A DNA stretch of 64,000 bases from Ceratodon purpureus (taxonomy: Eukaryota > Streptophyta > Bryopsida > Pseudoditrichales > Ditrichaceae), in contig CM026428.1 in NCBI GenBank assembly GCA_014871385.1, forward strand, positions 14,531,476 to 14,595,475. Reading direction: 5' to 3'. A program made the translations under genes and the position numbers. Under the pieces are notes generated by a model. That model saw only the letters and a list, made by a program, of their open reading frames with translations, had not been told where the DNA came from and searched no databases. Of the stretch, positions 1 to 9,510 are shown piece by piece (position 1 is the first letter of the stretch; each line of letters begins with the position of its first letter).

Positions 1-702
1 CCGGAGCTTTGGACTGTGCTTCAGAAGCGGCAATTGCAGATGGAGTTTCTGGACCGGGGTGTTTTGTCCTCCCTGAAGAACTGGTTGGAGCCTCTTCCTG
101 ACGGTTCCTTGCCGAACATGAATATTCGGACTACCCTGTTGAAGCTTCTCACAGATCTTCCTATTGACGTGGAGCTATTTGAACGGCGGGAGCAGCTGAA
201 GAAAAGTGGCCTCGGGAAGGTCGTGATGTTTCTCTCTCGTCTACCAGAGGAGACACCGGCTAACAAGAAGCTCGCGAGAGATCTGGTGGACAAGTGGAGC
301 AGGCCCCTTTTCCAGAAAAGTACTAGATATGAAGATTTACGAACTTATGATGAGGAGCGACCGCAGCCACGGAGAATGGCCACGAAGAAAGCACCCGTGA
401 AGCGTGCAAATGTGGATAGGGGAGATGACCTTGATATGCTTCAGGGATCGAAGGAATTAAAGCGAGGTGACCCAGGCTACAGACAGCACGCTTCCAGACC
501 CGAAGCTCTTCCACTCGACTTCGTCCGACGTCCCGAATCGAAGGTAGACCCCCAGGAAATGCAGAACAGGGCACGACAGCAGCGTCAGGATGAGAAACGG
601 CTGAAGATGAATAAGAAGCTGCAGCAATTGAAGACGGCCAAGAAGAGTATGCAAGCATCGAAGATCAGCGTGGAAGGCCGCGGTGCTGTCAACTACTTCT
701 AG
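1..702 (+). CDS. IWS1: IWS1/SPN1-like transcription elongation factor, C-terminal part (5' end outside window)
   Basis: The reading frame is open from the first base (P-E-L-W-T-V-L-Q-K) to the TAG at 700-702, so this is the last coding exon of a longer gene. It encodes the conserved core of IWS1: FLDRGVLSSLKNWLEPLPDG, then RREQLKKSGLGKVVMFLS and LVDKWSRPLF. A basic tail follows, with SRPEALPLDFVRRPESKVDP and KMNKKLQQLK, ending GRGAVNYF. This core is a TFIIS N-terminal (LW)-type helical domain. In the known family it binds SPT6 and RNA polymerase II in the nucleus and supports elongation, and in plants also brassinosteroid-responsive transcription. A GTG at 16 could be mistaken for a start but is internal. 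A broken duplicate lies 1.9 kb downstream. Confidence 0.93.
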   Translation, partial: PELWTVLQKRQLQMEFLDRGVLSSLKNWLEPLPDGSLPNMNIRTTLLKLLTDLPIDVELFERREQLKKSGLGKVVMFLSRLPEETPANKKLARDLVDKWSRPLFQKSTRYEDLRTYDEERPQPRRMATKKAPVKRANVDRGDDLDMLQGSKELKRGDPGYRQHASRPEALPLDFVRRPESKVDPQEMQNRARQQRQDEKRLKMNKKLQQLKTAKKSMQASKISVEGRGAVNYF

Positions 703-2366
703 TGCATACAGGTTGCATACAATGAGCCATACAATGAGCCATATACTTTCCCTGCTCATGATGTTCAGGTATGAATGATACTCTGATGCATGATCATGGT
801 TTGCGATGTTAGTTTAGTTTGTAGAGTTGCAACTTAGGAAATGTAATGAAGTTCTTAAGTCAAAGATAAAATTGCAGAAGTAATTGGATCCCGGTTGTAA
901 TGTGGGGGTAGGTGTTCTTTGCACCAGACTAGGAAGATCCTGCCTGGAAAGTTGTGATCTAGAAAGAGTCAAGGTCAAGAAAGATCGAAGATGAGGTGGA
1001 TGAAGTTGGTGTCAGTGGTGTAGCTGGGCACACGACTCCGTAACGTGGGACGAGAACAATGCTCCTCCAAATATTCCTCAAAATAATTACAGCGCTTATC
1101 ATAACCACGCAGAAGTGGAAGCTCTTGGTCAAGATATTCTTGCTATCGATACTCAAATGAAGAGATATCACACTTTGAAGATGTAGAGTGGGTTGATTCC
1201 GTCCCCGAGGACAGCATGGTTATGGTCACCTATCATGTTGATTCTGACGACTAGTAGATTTGGCAATTAATCATGGAGCCTGATACTAAGTCTGTTGTAT
1301 TTTATAAAGTATTATGTGAATGAGTAGATCACCAATTTTGTGTAGTCACAATGGTGTATAGTCATGGTAAGATATAGGCAGCCGGCATCTCTAGTTATGT
1401 TAATATGAGGCAACACTTGCGATAGTGCAGAAGATCTTCGTAATATGGTATGAGTTCGTAAATGAACTATCTCAGCAACAAAAGCATTGATATCCTCAGA
1501 ACTTCCTGCACTTGTTCTGAAGACTATGTTATGCAACGTTAATCAAGAGGTTCTTCCAATCGGTCCACAAAAATTGTGCAAGTGCTTTCTAAGACTTCGG
1601 ACTTCCTCACTGTGAAGGTGCTCCAAGCAGAAAAATACGGGAAATGGCAGAACAGACCCCAACCAGTTTCCTGAGACCAATAACATTTCAGTTGTGATCC
1701 GTCCAGTAGTCAATGAAAGGCTTTCCTCTGCACGAAGAGCTTACTGCATCCAGTTGCAAATACCAGTTGTCTCATTAGGCTGTCATTGGCTTTAAACAAG
1801 GTTGAATGTTTATGGTGCACAAACTTGAACTGGGTGATGAACAAAGAGGTGGTATGGGCTTCAATGGCTTTACCTGTATTAAGAATCTGCAATTTTAATG
1901 CAAAACTGATCATTTCGTATTCAGCTTGTGGATATATATGTATATTCTTGTGATGTTTTATGTAACTAGGAAGACTAACGGAACCACTCAATCAACTTTT
2001 TCAAACCGCCCAGTCTGCTACATTCTGTAAAAATGCAAAACCATCAACTGTACGTTACAAAGTAGCATTTGCATGTACTCATCTCAATGAATGGGAACGC
2101 TTTTACACGTAGTTCTCTGGAACTAGAATCCTTTTCAAGAATGCTAAAGGCTTGGTATTTTCTCCCCTGAATAGAATAGATTTCGAGGCAGAATTGCACT
2201 TGAGTATGTGAATTTTGATGTATGTATATTCTTGATATACAGCAGTCAGACGTCAGTGTTAAAGTTCAATAGATAGAACCTCTGGAATGGTAAAGTTGGA
2301 GCTTCAGCAATGCTTCTGTTCGATCCACCTATTTTACTTTTTTTCCTGTTAATTCACTTTTACTGC
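703..2366. other. 3' flank of IWS1, no gene seen
   Basis: This holds the presumed 3' UTR and intergenic DNA. Open frames are short and unrecognised. One stretch near 1471-1525 (around CAAAAGCATTGAT and AGAACTTCCTGCA) recurs diverged near 3788-3840, downstream of the IWS1 duplicate. That suggests the duplication copied genomic flank as well as coding DNA. Confidence 0.5.
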
Positions 2367-2898
2367 AATGTAAAAATTCTTAAGTAAGATTCTTTAAAAG
2401 GCTGTTGCTCTATAATACCATCTGTTGCTGTTGAGATTAAAAAGCTTTAAGTACCATTTGAATATATAATGAGAAAAAACCCATAAATTCTTACCAACCA
2501 GCAAAGGATTCTTAGAAATTGTTTTTTACAAGAATTTTTATATTATAACTTTTCAAATTTTGTAAAAACTTTTCAAACTTTGATATCTACTTACACAAAT
2601 GGCCATGTTTATGTATCGCTTCATCGCAAAGCTTAACGTTGCAGCAAAGATGGATGCAGACCTGAACTGTGCAATGAAGCCTGCGATTGAGAAGTTGAAG
2701 ATGTTGCCCATGCTTTCGACTGTGCTTCAGAAGCATCACTTGCAGGAAAAGTTTCTGGACCAAGGTGGTTTGTCCTCTCTCGTAAATTGGTTGTTGCCCC
2801 TTCCTGACGGTTCCTTGCCGAACATCAACGTTCGGACCACCCTCTTAACACTTCTCGCACATTTCCCCATTAATGTGGCGCTATCTAAACGGCGGGAG
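2367..2898 (+). repeat. Left arm of a 532-bp inverted repeat
   Basis: Positions 2367-2898 match the reverse complement of 4298-4829; paired positions sum to 7196. I compared the 5' 230 bases and the whole coding part by eye and found one mismatch (2379 against 4817). Identity stops abruptly after the GAG codon at 2896-2898. The outer 230 bp is AT-rich non-coding DNA and the inner 300 bp is IWS1-derived coding sequence. The arms surround a 1399-bp loop. Confidence 0.95.
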
Positions 2899-3383
2899 CA
2901 ACTGAAAAAAGTGGAATTGGGAAGGTCATGATGCTTCTCTCTCGTCTACCAGAGGAGACACCGGCTAACAGGAAGCTCACGAGAGATCTAGTGGACAAGT
3001 GGAGCAGGCCTCTTTTCCAAAATAGTATTAGTTATGAAAACATACGAAGAATTTATATTGACAAGCGACTCCAGCCACAGAGAATGGCCACAATGAAAGC
3101 ACCTGCGAAGCGTGCAAGTAAAGATGAGGGAGATGACCTTGATATGCCTCAGGCATCAAAGAAATTTAAGCAAGATGGCCCAGGCTACATAGAATACGGT
3201 TCCAGACATGAAGCTCTTCCACTCAACTTTGTCAGCCGTTTTGAGTCGAAGGTAGATCCCAAAGAAACGCAGATCAATGTTGGACAGCAGCCCCTGGACG
3301 AGAAAAGGCTAAAGCTGGAGAAGAAGGTGCAGCAATGGAAGTCGGCTAAGGCGAGTATATATGCAATCATGGAAGATCAATGA
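2599..3383 (+). pseudogene. Frameshifted IWS1 duplicate
   Basis: A diverged copy of the IWS1 gene at 1-702, roughly four-fifths identical in DNA by eye. The frame from 2599 covers the N-terminal side of the core (KPAIEKLKMLP, FLDQGGLSSLVNWLLPLPDG) plus some sequence that in the parent lies left of the window. One base is missing from an A run near 2907-2912 relative to the parent's GAAGAAAAG. The frame therefore ends at 2931 and the rest (LSRLPEETPANRKL, LVDKWSRPLFQ, EALPLNF) continues in another frame from 2928 to 3383. The C-terminus is lost: it ends IYAIMEDQ instead of VEGRGAVNYF. No intron separates the segments. Amino-acid changes at conserved sites (W to S, E to L) fit relaxed selection. 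It is unlikely to make functional IWS1. Confidence 0.88.
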
Positions 3384-4297
3384 ACTAAGGTCGAACCAAC
3401 CAAATAAGAGATTTCCTATTGATATTGAAGATGTATGAATTGAGGGAGATTTTTCCTTGAAGGGGAAATAGGTTTAAGGAGGAATGCAACTTTAAATTTC
3501 ATGTTTACTTCAATATGTAATTTACTATGAATTTTTAAAGCCATTTTTTTTTTTTTTTTTTGTAATACATATAACCAATATGTAGGTCCACCTAAAACAG
3601 AACACCATGACACCAAAAATGTATCATTTAACTACTACCACAATATTTTCATATGATTCTTTTTCTACTAGTTATGCTTGATACTTTCTTTTAAATCTTC
3701 CAAGATTTTAAATTTAAAAACTTGTTGGAATTGGAGAAGTCTAGTGATTAGTTATGGGTAGCGGGTCAGCTATGGGTACCTCGACCTTACCTTAGCAATA
3801 AAAGCATTGATGTGCTTAGAACTTCCTGCAATTGTTGTGATACATATATCCTCTACTACTTGCCCCCAATGTCTGTATTGATCTTACAAAAAAATATTGT
3901 TATTCGAAATCTTCAATCAATAACATCCACAAGGTTTAAGAATTTTTATCCTTGAATATGATGACTCTATAGTACTTGAAAAAGTTGATAATGACAATTG
4001 TATTTTGAAATTCTTTGTTTTTTTCAATTAAAATTTAATTTTGTCAAATCAAGTTGGTGAACATGATTAGTTATTACACTTGCCTACAAATTGGGTGTTG
4101 TTCATAGAGCATGTATTGAATTTCCATTTGTAGAACAACTACGTGAACTTAATGTCTAGATGTTGGAAGAAAATATTCAACTTCCAGGTAATGTGTTCGC
4201 TCTAGTGTAATCAACATGCTTATAAAAAACTACAATAAGATTAGCTTTTGAACTTTGAACTCATGCAAAATTCATCTATTAGGAGATAAAAATGTGA
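2899..4297. other. Loop between the IWS1 inverted-repeat arms
   Basis: The loop contains the rest of the forward pseudogene (to 3383), a T18-type homopolymer near 3544, and about 900 bp of AT-rich DNA with no recognisable gene. Confidence 0.7.
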
Positions 4298-4597
4298 CTC
4301 CCGCCGTTTAGATAGCGCCACATTAATGGGGAAATGTGCGAGAAGTGTTAAGAGGGTGGTCCGAACGTTGATGTTCGGCAAGGAACCGTCAGGAAGGGGC
4401 AACAACCAATTTACGAGAGAGGACAAACCACCTTGGTCCAGAAACTTTTCCTGCAAGTGATGCTTCTGAAGCACAGTCGAAAGCATGGGCAACATCTTCA
4501 ACTTCTCAATCGCAGGCTTCATTGCACAGTTCAGGTCTGCATCCATCTTTGCTGCAACGTTAAGCTTTGCGATGAAGCGATACATAAACATGGCCAT
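4298..4597 (-). pseudogene. Inverted partial copy of the IWS1 duplicate
   Basis: Read on the minus strand from 4597, this encodes the same 100 residues as the forward pseudogene from 2599, without a change (start MAMFMYRFIAKL, end LSKRRE). It then runs into unrelated sequence and stops near 4241. It is a copy of the already diverged duplicate, not of the parent gene, so the inversion is younger than the first duplication. Confidence 0.9.
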
Positions 4598-4829
4598 TTG
4601 TGTAAGTAGATATCAAAGTTTGAAAAGTTTTTACAAAATTTGAAAAGTTATAATATAAAAATTCTTGTAAAAAACAATTTCTAAGAATCCTTTGCTGGTT
4701 GGTAAGAATTTATGGGTTTTTTCTCATTATATATTCAAATGGTACTTAAAGCTTTTTAATCTCAACAGCAACAGATGGTATTATAGAGCAACAGCCTTTT
4801 AAAGAATCTTACTTAATAATTTTTACATT
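4298..4829 (-). repeat. Right arm of the 532-bp inverted repeat
   Basis: Reverse complement of 2367-2898, covering the 100-codon IWS1 fragment and its 230-bp AT-rich upstream flank. Homology ends at about 4829. Confidence 0.95.
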
Positions 4830-5340
4830 TGTATATAATTCAAAGTGGTCCAAATATTGAATGAAATTGATGCATTGGTTCATTGAATATGTCATCCTAC
4901 CTCTCTATAAAGCTTCCTATGAAAATATATTTTGTACAACCATTGAGATAGATTTCTTGGATTGTAAATCATATATCTTGGTTGGAAAACGCAAGTAGAA
5001 AAATTAAGTATTAAAACGTGAACAGTATTTTGGCCATCGATCTAATAAAGTTGGTATGTTCTAATTCTAATAAATATGCTGTGTTAATAAAATTAAAACT
5101 TGCATTTTCCAAAATTAAAACTACTTATAGGGTAATCTAAAAATGTCCAATTGAAAATCTGAACGGTAAATATGTTGAAGTCAATCAAGAAAAAAACCAC
5201 AAAAAATTTCAATGCAATCGGAGTAGATCTCAAATTTCTAAAATTTTTCAAAGTGTATATTGTATATTTCCCGTTTATTGCAACAGGCGGTTTTGCTAAA
5301 AGGGGGTCATGAAGCTGGACCCTCTACCAGGTCATAGATA
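4830..5340. other. AT-rich intergenic DNA, nothing seen
   Basis: No open frame of note, no TIR and no tRNA-like motif recognised. Confidence 0.5.
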
Positions 5341-5592
5341 CTAGATGAAAATTATTAAGTTTGGATGACAAATGAAGATTGGATGAAATACTTTTAATGG
5401 ACAAAAACAGTTTTATGGATGAAAATTTGATTTTTGATGAAAACTAAATTCTAGATGATAATTATAATTTGGATGAAAACAATCAGCAACCTCTTTGGAT
5501 GGGAATGATTAGTTAGATGAAAATTTTATATTGGATGAAAACCATCATAAATTTGTATGGATGAAAACCATCATAAATTTGTATGGATGAAA
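5341..5592 (+). repeat. Degenerate GGATGAAAA-type tandem repeat
   Basis: The motif (G/A)GATGAAAA recurs about a dozen times at irregular spacing. It includes one exact neighbouring duplication of ATGGATGAAAACCATCATAA-type units around 5538-5592. Confidence 0.65.
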
Positions 5593-5904
5593 AATTATTG
5601 GGCCCATCATTTTGCAAGTGCCCACCCTTTGAAATTTTGTCTTGGCACTTTCTGTCCTTGTATATTACGGGCAACTTGGGAAGAAAATGGGAGATTTTGA
5701 TTGGTTATCGGCTGCCCAAATTTAGAACAGATTCTTCTAAAATCCATAACTTTTACATTGTAACTCCAAATGCTTTGAAATTTGCGCCATTGAAAAATTA
5801 CTATTGAAAGCTACATGAAGTAGAAATTATAGAAAATAACAAAATTTTGAAACCTTAGAATAGCCTGCCTAAAAGTGTTGCGACCCGAATCGAGTCTTAA
5901 GGGC

Positions 5905-5926
5905 CTTTAGGGGTTAATCCCTAAAG
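5905..5926. repeat. Near-palindrome at abutting element ends
   Basis: CTTTAGGGG, TTAA and TCCCTAAAG lie side by side. The left half looks like the right terminus of a second TTAA-type element whose other end I could not find. The right half is the left terminus of the decayed element. They share one TTAA. Confidence 0.6.
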
Positions 5927-6646
5927 TACAATCTTCCACATTTGGGTTTTTTGTAGAATTTGGGCATGTACCTATGAATTCAATTTAAGTCGAGAATTTT
6001 TAAAGCTTTTGTGAATGTTTTACTTAATATTGTTATCTTTGATATTTTCTAAAAAAAATTCTTTTAGTTTAAAATGTTCACTCTACAAAATATCAAAGTT
6101 TTTTTCACTCTTTCATGCAATGTACTAAATAAACTTCTTATTTTCTGCCTAAAAGTTAGAAAATATTTTTTTTAGGTTTTTTCTTTTTCACGCTTAAAGA
6201 AATAACATCAATCTTTATTTTGACCGTTTGGATTGGGACTTCATAACATAATGGAATTTCTAGGAATGAAATATGAATTAGCATGCTTTTATATTCAACT
6301 TAATAAATATATTGTTTTTAACATGCTATACTTGTCTTTTGCGTGTATTTTTTTTTATACAATTAGCTAACTTAGTCATCTTTGTCATGCATCAAAACTG
6401 CCAAAATCCGTAATGCAAAAAACTTAAAGAAAAAAAAGTGTCAAAAAAGTTGTTTTTAAATTTCAATTGCTATATTCTTCTAATATTTGCGATAAAATTT
6501 ATTGAACTATTTACTACAATAACCTATTTGAAGGTCTTATGATTATAATTATAAAATAATGATTATTTAATCAGTCATATTTTTTACATTCAAAATAGCA
6601 CTTTTGAAGCGTTTTTTGGTAAAATATAGTCAAGGAACTTTAGAAG
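5918..6646 (+). mobile_element. Decayed TTAA-flanked element (same family as 31665-32587)
   Basis: The left flank is TTAA at 5914-5917 followed by TCCCTAAAG. The body tracks the intact element at 31665-32587 (for example GGGCATGTAC, TTTGACCGTTTGGATTGGGA and the right-end stretch AGTCAAGGAACTTTAG). The right end has decayed: CTTTAGAAG with TGAA at 6647-6650 where CTTTAGGGG and TTAA are expected. At 729 bp it is about 190 bp shorter than the intact copy. There are no coding remnants. Confidence 0.7.
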
Positions 6647-6668
6647 TGAAGGACTTCCATTTTTCTTC

Positions 6669-6725
6669 TTGTTTGTTTGTTTGTTTGTTTGTTGTTGTTG
6701 TTGTTGTTTTTTTTTTTTTTTTTTT
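6669..6725 (+). repeat. (GTTT)n-(GTT)n-T tract
   Basis: A microsatellite: several GTTT units, then GTT units, then a long T run ending in GGGGG. Confidence 0.9.
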
Positions 6726-7256
6726 GGGGGTTGGACTCCCAATCACTTTTTGACCATGAGACTTCTTTGTTTATATTTGCCTATCTTCCTAGATAATTTC
6801 CAAGTCTCAATTCAATCCTCGAAGTGCACACAACACCTTGAGTAGTTGCTGCAGTTGATACTGTTGGCAAAGATAGGAGCCAGCTTGCAAGAGCGGCAGA
6901 GGCTCGGCGGCCCGAACATCCTGATCGAGGATCTGGAACCCATGTCGACGTAAATCCCGTGCACCACTCAAACACAAATGAAACTGCGTCTCCCTACGAC
7001 AGCTCCAGCTCAACACTGGAGGCACTCGCTTGGCTTATTCACTCCACTGTTCAAGTTAGCGACCGAACTCCCATTAACTGCCTCGTAATAAAACAGTTAG
7101 GCGATCGATCGTCTGTATGATGTGATAGTAATGTATTATTAACACGAAAGAGTACACCTTCACGCCCCTGGCATGGCGAGGTACCACTGTTTGCAAGCCA
7201 ATCTTATCTGCCTTTCCAGCCTGGCTTCGCTGCGGACGAGTGGGTCGGCGTTGGGA
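6726..7256. other. GC-richer stretch without recognised gene
   Basis: A plus-strand frame stays open through about 6850-7120 (from VDTVGKDRSQLARAAEARR to a TGA near 7120) with gene-like composition. It has no start, splice signal or family I recognise. It could be a remnant exon or chance. Confidence 0.3.
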
Positions 7257-7727
7257 ACGAGGCGCAGAACATGGCCCTAGGGAACCATCGATCAGGAAAT
7301 GTGGGAAGAATTCGCCCTACCGAAGTGAATGAAAAAAAATGACCACTTCAGAGGTTTCCAGCACTTAGCCTAATTCAGATACTCCACCCAAGTATCATGC
7401 CGATGTTGCAGCAGTATCACACCAATATGAGACCAGTATGACACCGATATCAGAGTGCAATCACTACAATGTTAATGAAAAAGAGGAGACTATGCAGAGA
7501 CGAGGCGCAGAACATGGCCCAAGGGAACCATGGATCAGGAAGTGGGAAGAATTCACCCTGCCGAAATGAATGAAAAAAAATGACCACTGTAGAGGTTTCC
7601 AGGGATTGCCCAAATCAGATACTCCGCCCAAGTATCATGCCGATATCACAACAACATCACAGCAACATGGTACTGATATCAGCGTGAAATCACTTCCATA
7701 TTAATGAAAAAGAGGAGACGATGCAGT
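7257..7727 (+). repeat. Two-unit tandem duplication (about 243 and 228 bp)
   Basis: Unit 1 (7257-7499) and unit 2 (7500-7727) both begin ACGAGGCGCAGAACATGGCC. They stay aligned through GAAGAATTC, a GTGAATGAAAAAAAATGACC-type stretch and AAGAGGAGAC. Substitutions and small indels separate them, so the duplication is not recent. It lies about 1 kb upstream of the remorin coding region. Confidence 0.88.
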
Positions 7728-8054
7728 GCTCTTCAGGGCTCTGTGAATGATGGGCCGGGGATGGCATCCACCGACATTCGTATTGGCTGGACAGCCCAAG
7801 TGATGAGTGACTGTGGTGGAATAGCAGAGGGCATGGATGGGCCTGGGCAGGCATCAACCGACCATCGTGGCCAGCAAGCGGGGCCAGTTCACCCGGCCGG
7901 TATTTTCGGGCTAAGGAGACACAAAATGTGCTGTAGTAACAAAACGACATTATTATTCTCAGGCTTTTTTAATGTTTGACAGATTCTTTACTGTTTTGGT
8001 AATTCGGCGTTGTACTAGGCCAGCTACTCAGGCCCCAGGCTTGCAGTTGGAGGC

Positions 8055-8237
8055 TTAAGTAGGCTGCAGCACCTGCAGTACGTCTTTAGCGTTCACCTTG
8101 CGCAGTGAGTCGAGCATAGCAGTGCGTATTCCGAGTGTTTGAAGCTTGTAACGATATTTTGCAATGTCTGGTATGAAGATCTTCTCTCCCTCCCTTTGGT
8201 TGTAAACCGTTGTTGTCGTGCTCCTTGCGGCGTCCAT
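8055..8237 (-). other. Possible exon or gene remnant, unrecognised
   Basis: A minus-strand frame ends in KIFIPDIAKYRYKLQTLG, then RTAMLDSLRKVNAKDVLQ and a stop. The helix-like, basic composition looks protein-like. I recognise no family, and frames upstream on the same strand do not join convincingly. Confidence 0.2.
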
Positions 8238-8714
8238 AGCCTGGTTGTGATGGTTTTTTTGGGAGGTAGTTACAGTCTCTGTAGAGCTGAATGAAGGCCA
8301 AACGAGTGTAGTTTGTGTTTCCGCATCTTGATGTGTGCAGGTTGTTTGTTGTGAGTAGAATGTTTTATTATGTCCATACGGTTTAAGTCGTCCTGGGAGT
8401 CATATTTATGGAAACCACTCTTCAAAATGTGGCCGTTATGGCCATCCTGACGCATTTCTTGGTCCTCGTCATCTTGGCGTATCTTTTCTCCTCATCTTCC
8501 TTTGGATCTTCTGGCGATGAGATGCCTTTCCGAGAAGAACACCATATTTCACAGCGTAGTATCAGTCTGTAGCTCTTTTGTAGGCTTGTAATGTGGAGTC
8601 GGTGGAGTTTCTGACTCAAACTCTGAGTTTTTTGACACCTCCTGCGGCCTTCTGGTTACATAAACCGAAGCCGTCTACTGGACGTCTAGAACTGCAGGAA
8701 AATTTATTTCACTG

Positions 8715-9510
8715 ATGCACTATGTCGTGCTTGCAGCCACAGAAGCAGCACCCGCTGCACCAGTCGCAGAGGCTGCCCCTGTTGCAGCTGTTCACGCCCC
8801 AGAGCATCCTGGTGCTATTGTGCCCCACGAAGCCAAGAAGGTTGAGGATGGTGAAACTGAAGCCGGTACCATCGTGCACATGGAAAGAGCCACACAGAAG
8901 ATTGAGCACGACAAGCTGATCACCAGGGCGAAGGCGTGGGAAGAAGACACCAAATCTAGGATTGAAAGCAGGTACACCTGCACTTCTATTACTTCGCTCG
9001 ATGCCCCGTTTCTTTTCTCTTAACCTTGTACATCACTCTCAAGCAACTGTCTTTGAGTGCATTTCTTTGTCGGTTTTGTTCATATCAAACCACGGTCGCT
9101 TTGGCATCATTACATAAACTTACAGATAGTATACGAATGATGCAATTAATGATGCTTTTATACATATTGATTCTTTGAATCTACGTTCAATCTTCCAGCT
9201 CTGACCTTTCTCGGAGTGGGTTGGTAACAGGAGTGAAAGAGAGGAGGCTAAGATCGCACAAGAGGAGCTGACCATGAAGAACAAAGCTGAAGCTCGTCTT
9301 AGGAGAAACGAGGAGAAGCTCGAGAAGCAAAAGGCTAAGTACATGGAGATGATGAAGAACGAAGTGGCCGCTGCCCACAAAGCAGCGGAGGAGAAGAGGG
9401 CTCTGGCAGCGGCAAAGAAGGGTCAAGAAATGCTTAAAGCCGAGGAGACTGCAGCCAAGATCAGGGCAACCGGCATTTTCCCCAAGAAGTTTGGATGCTT
9501 TGCTGCCTAA
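8715..9510 (+). CDS. Remorin family protein (two visible exons)
   Basis: Exons are 8715-8971 and 9231-9510. The donor CAG|GTACAC and acceptor AACAG|GAGTG restore an AGG codon, giving about 178 residues. The N-terminal third is Ala/Pro/Glu-rich and low complexity. The remainder is the remorin C domain: KAWEEDTKSRIES, then a long Lys/Glu/Ala coiled coil (RLRRNEEKLEKQKAKYMEMM, AEEKRALAAAKKG), then the remorin C-terminal signature AEETAAKIRATG with PKKFGCFAA. Remorins sit on the inner face of the plasma membrane in nanodomains, and a C-terminal Cys/aromatic anchor such as GCF fits that. The 5' end is uncertain. ATG 8715 is in frame, but CTTGCAG|CC at about 8737 could be an acceptor for an upstream exon. 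The usual short AWE segment after the first helix is absent from the joined product. Confidence 0.88.

Noticed and set aside
2599-2931. Independent small gene from the 110-codon IWS1-like frame
   Set aside because: The neighbouring frame continues the same protein after a one-base loss, so this is a broken copy.
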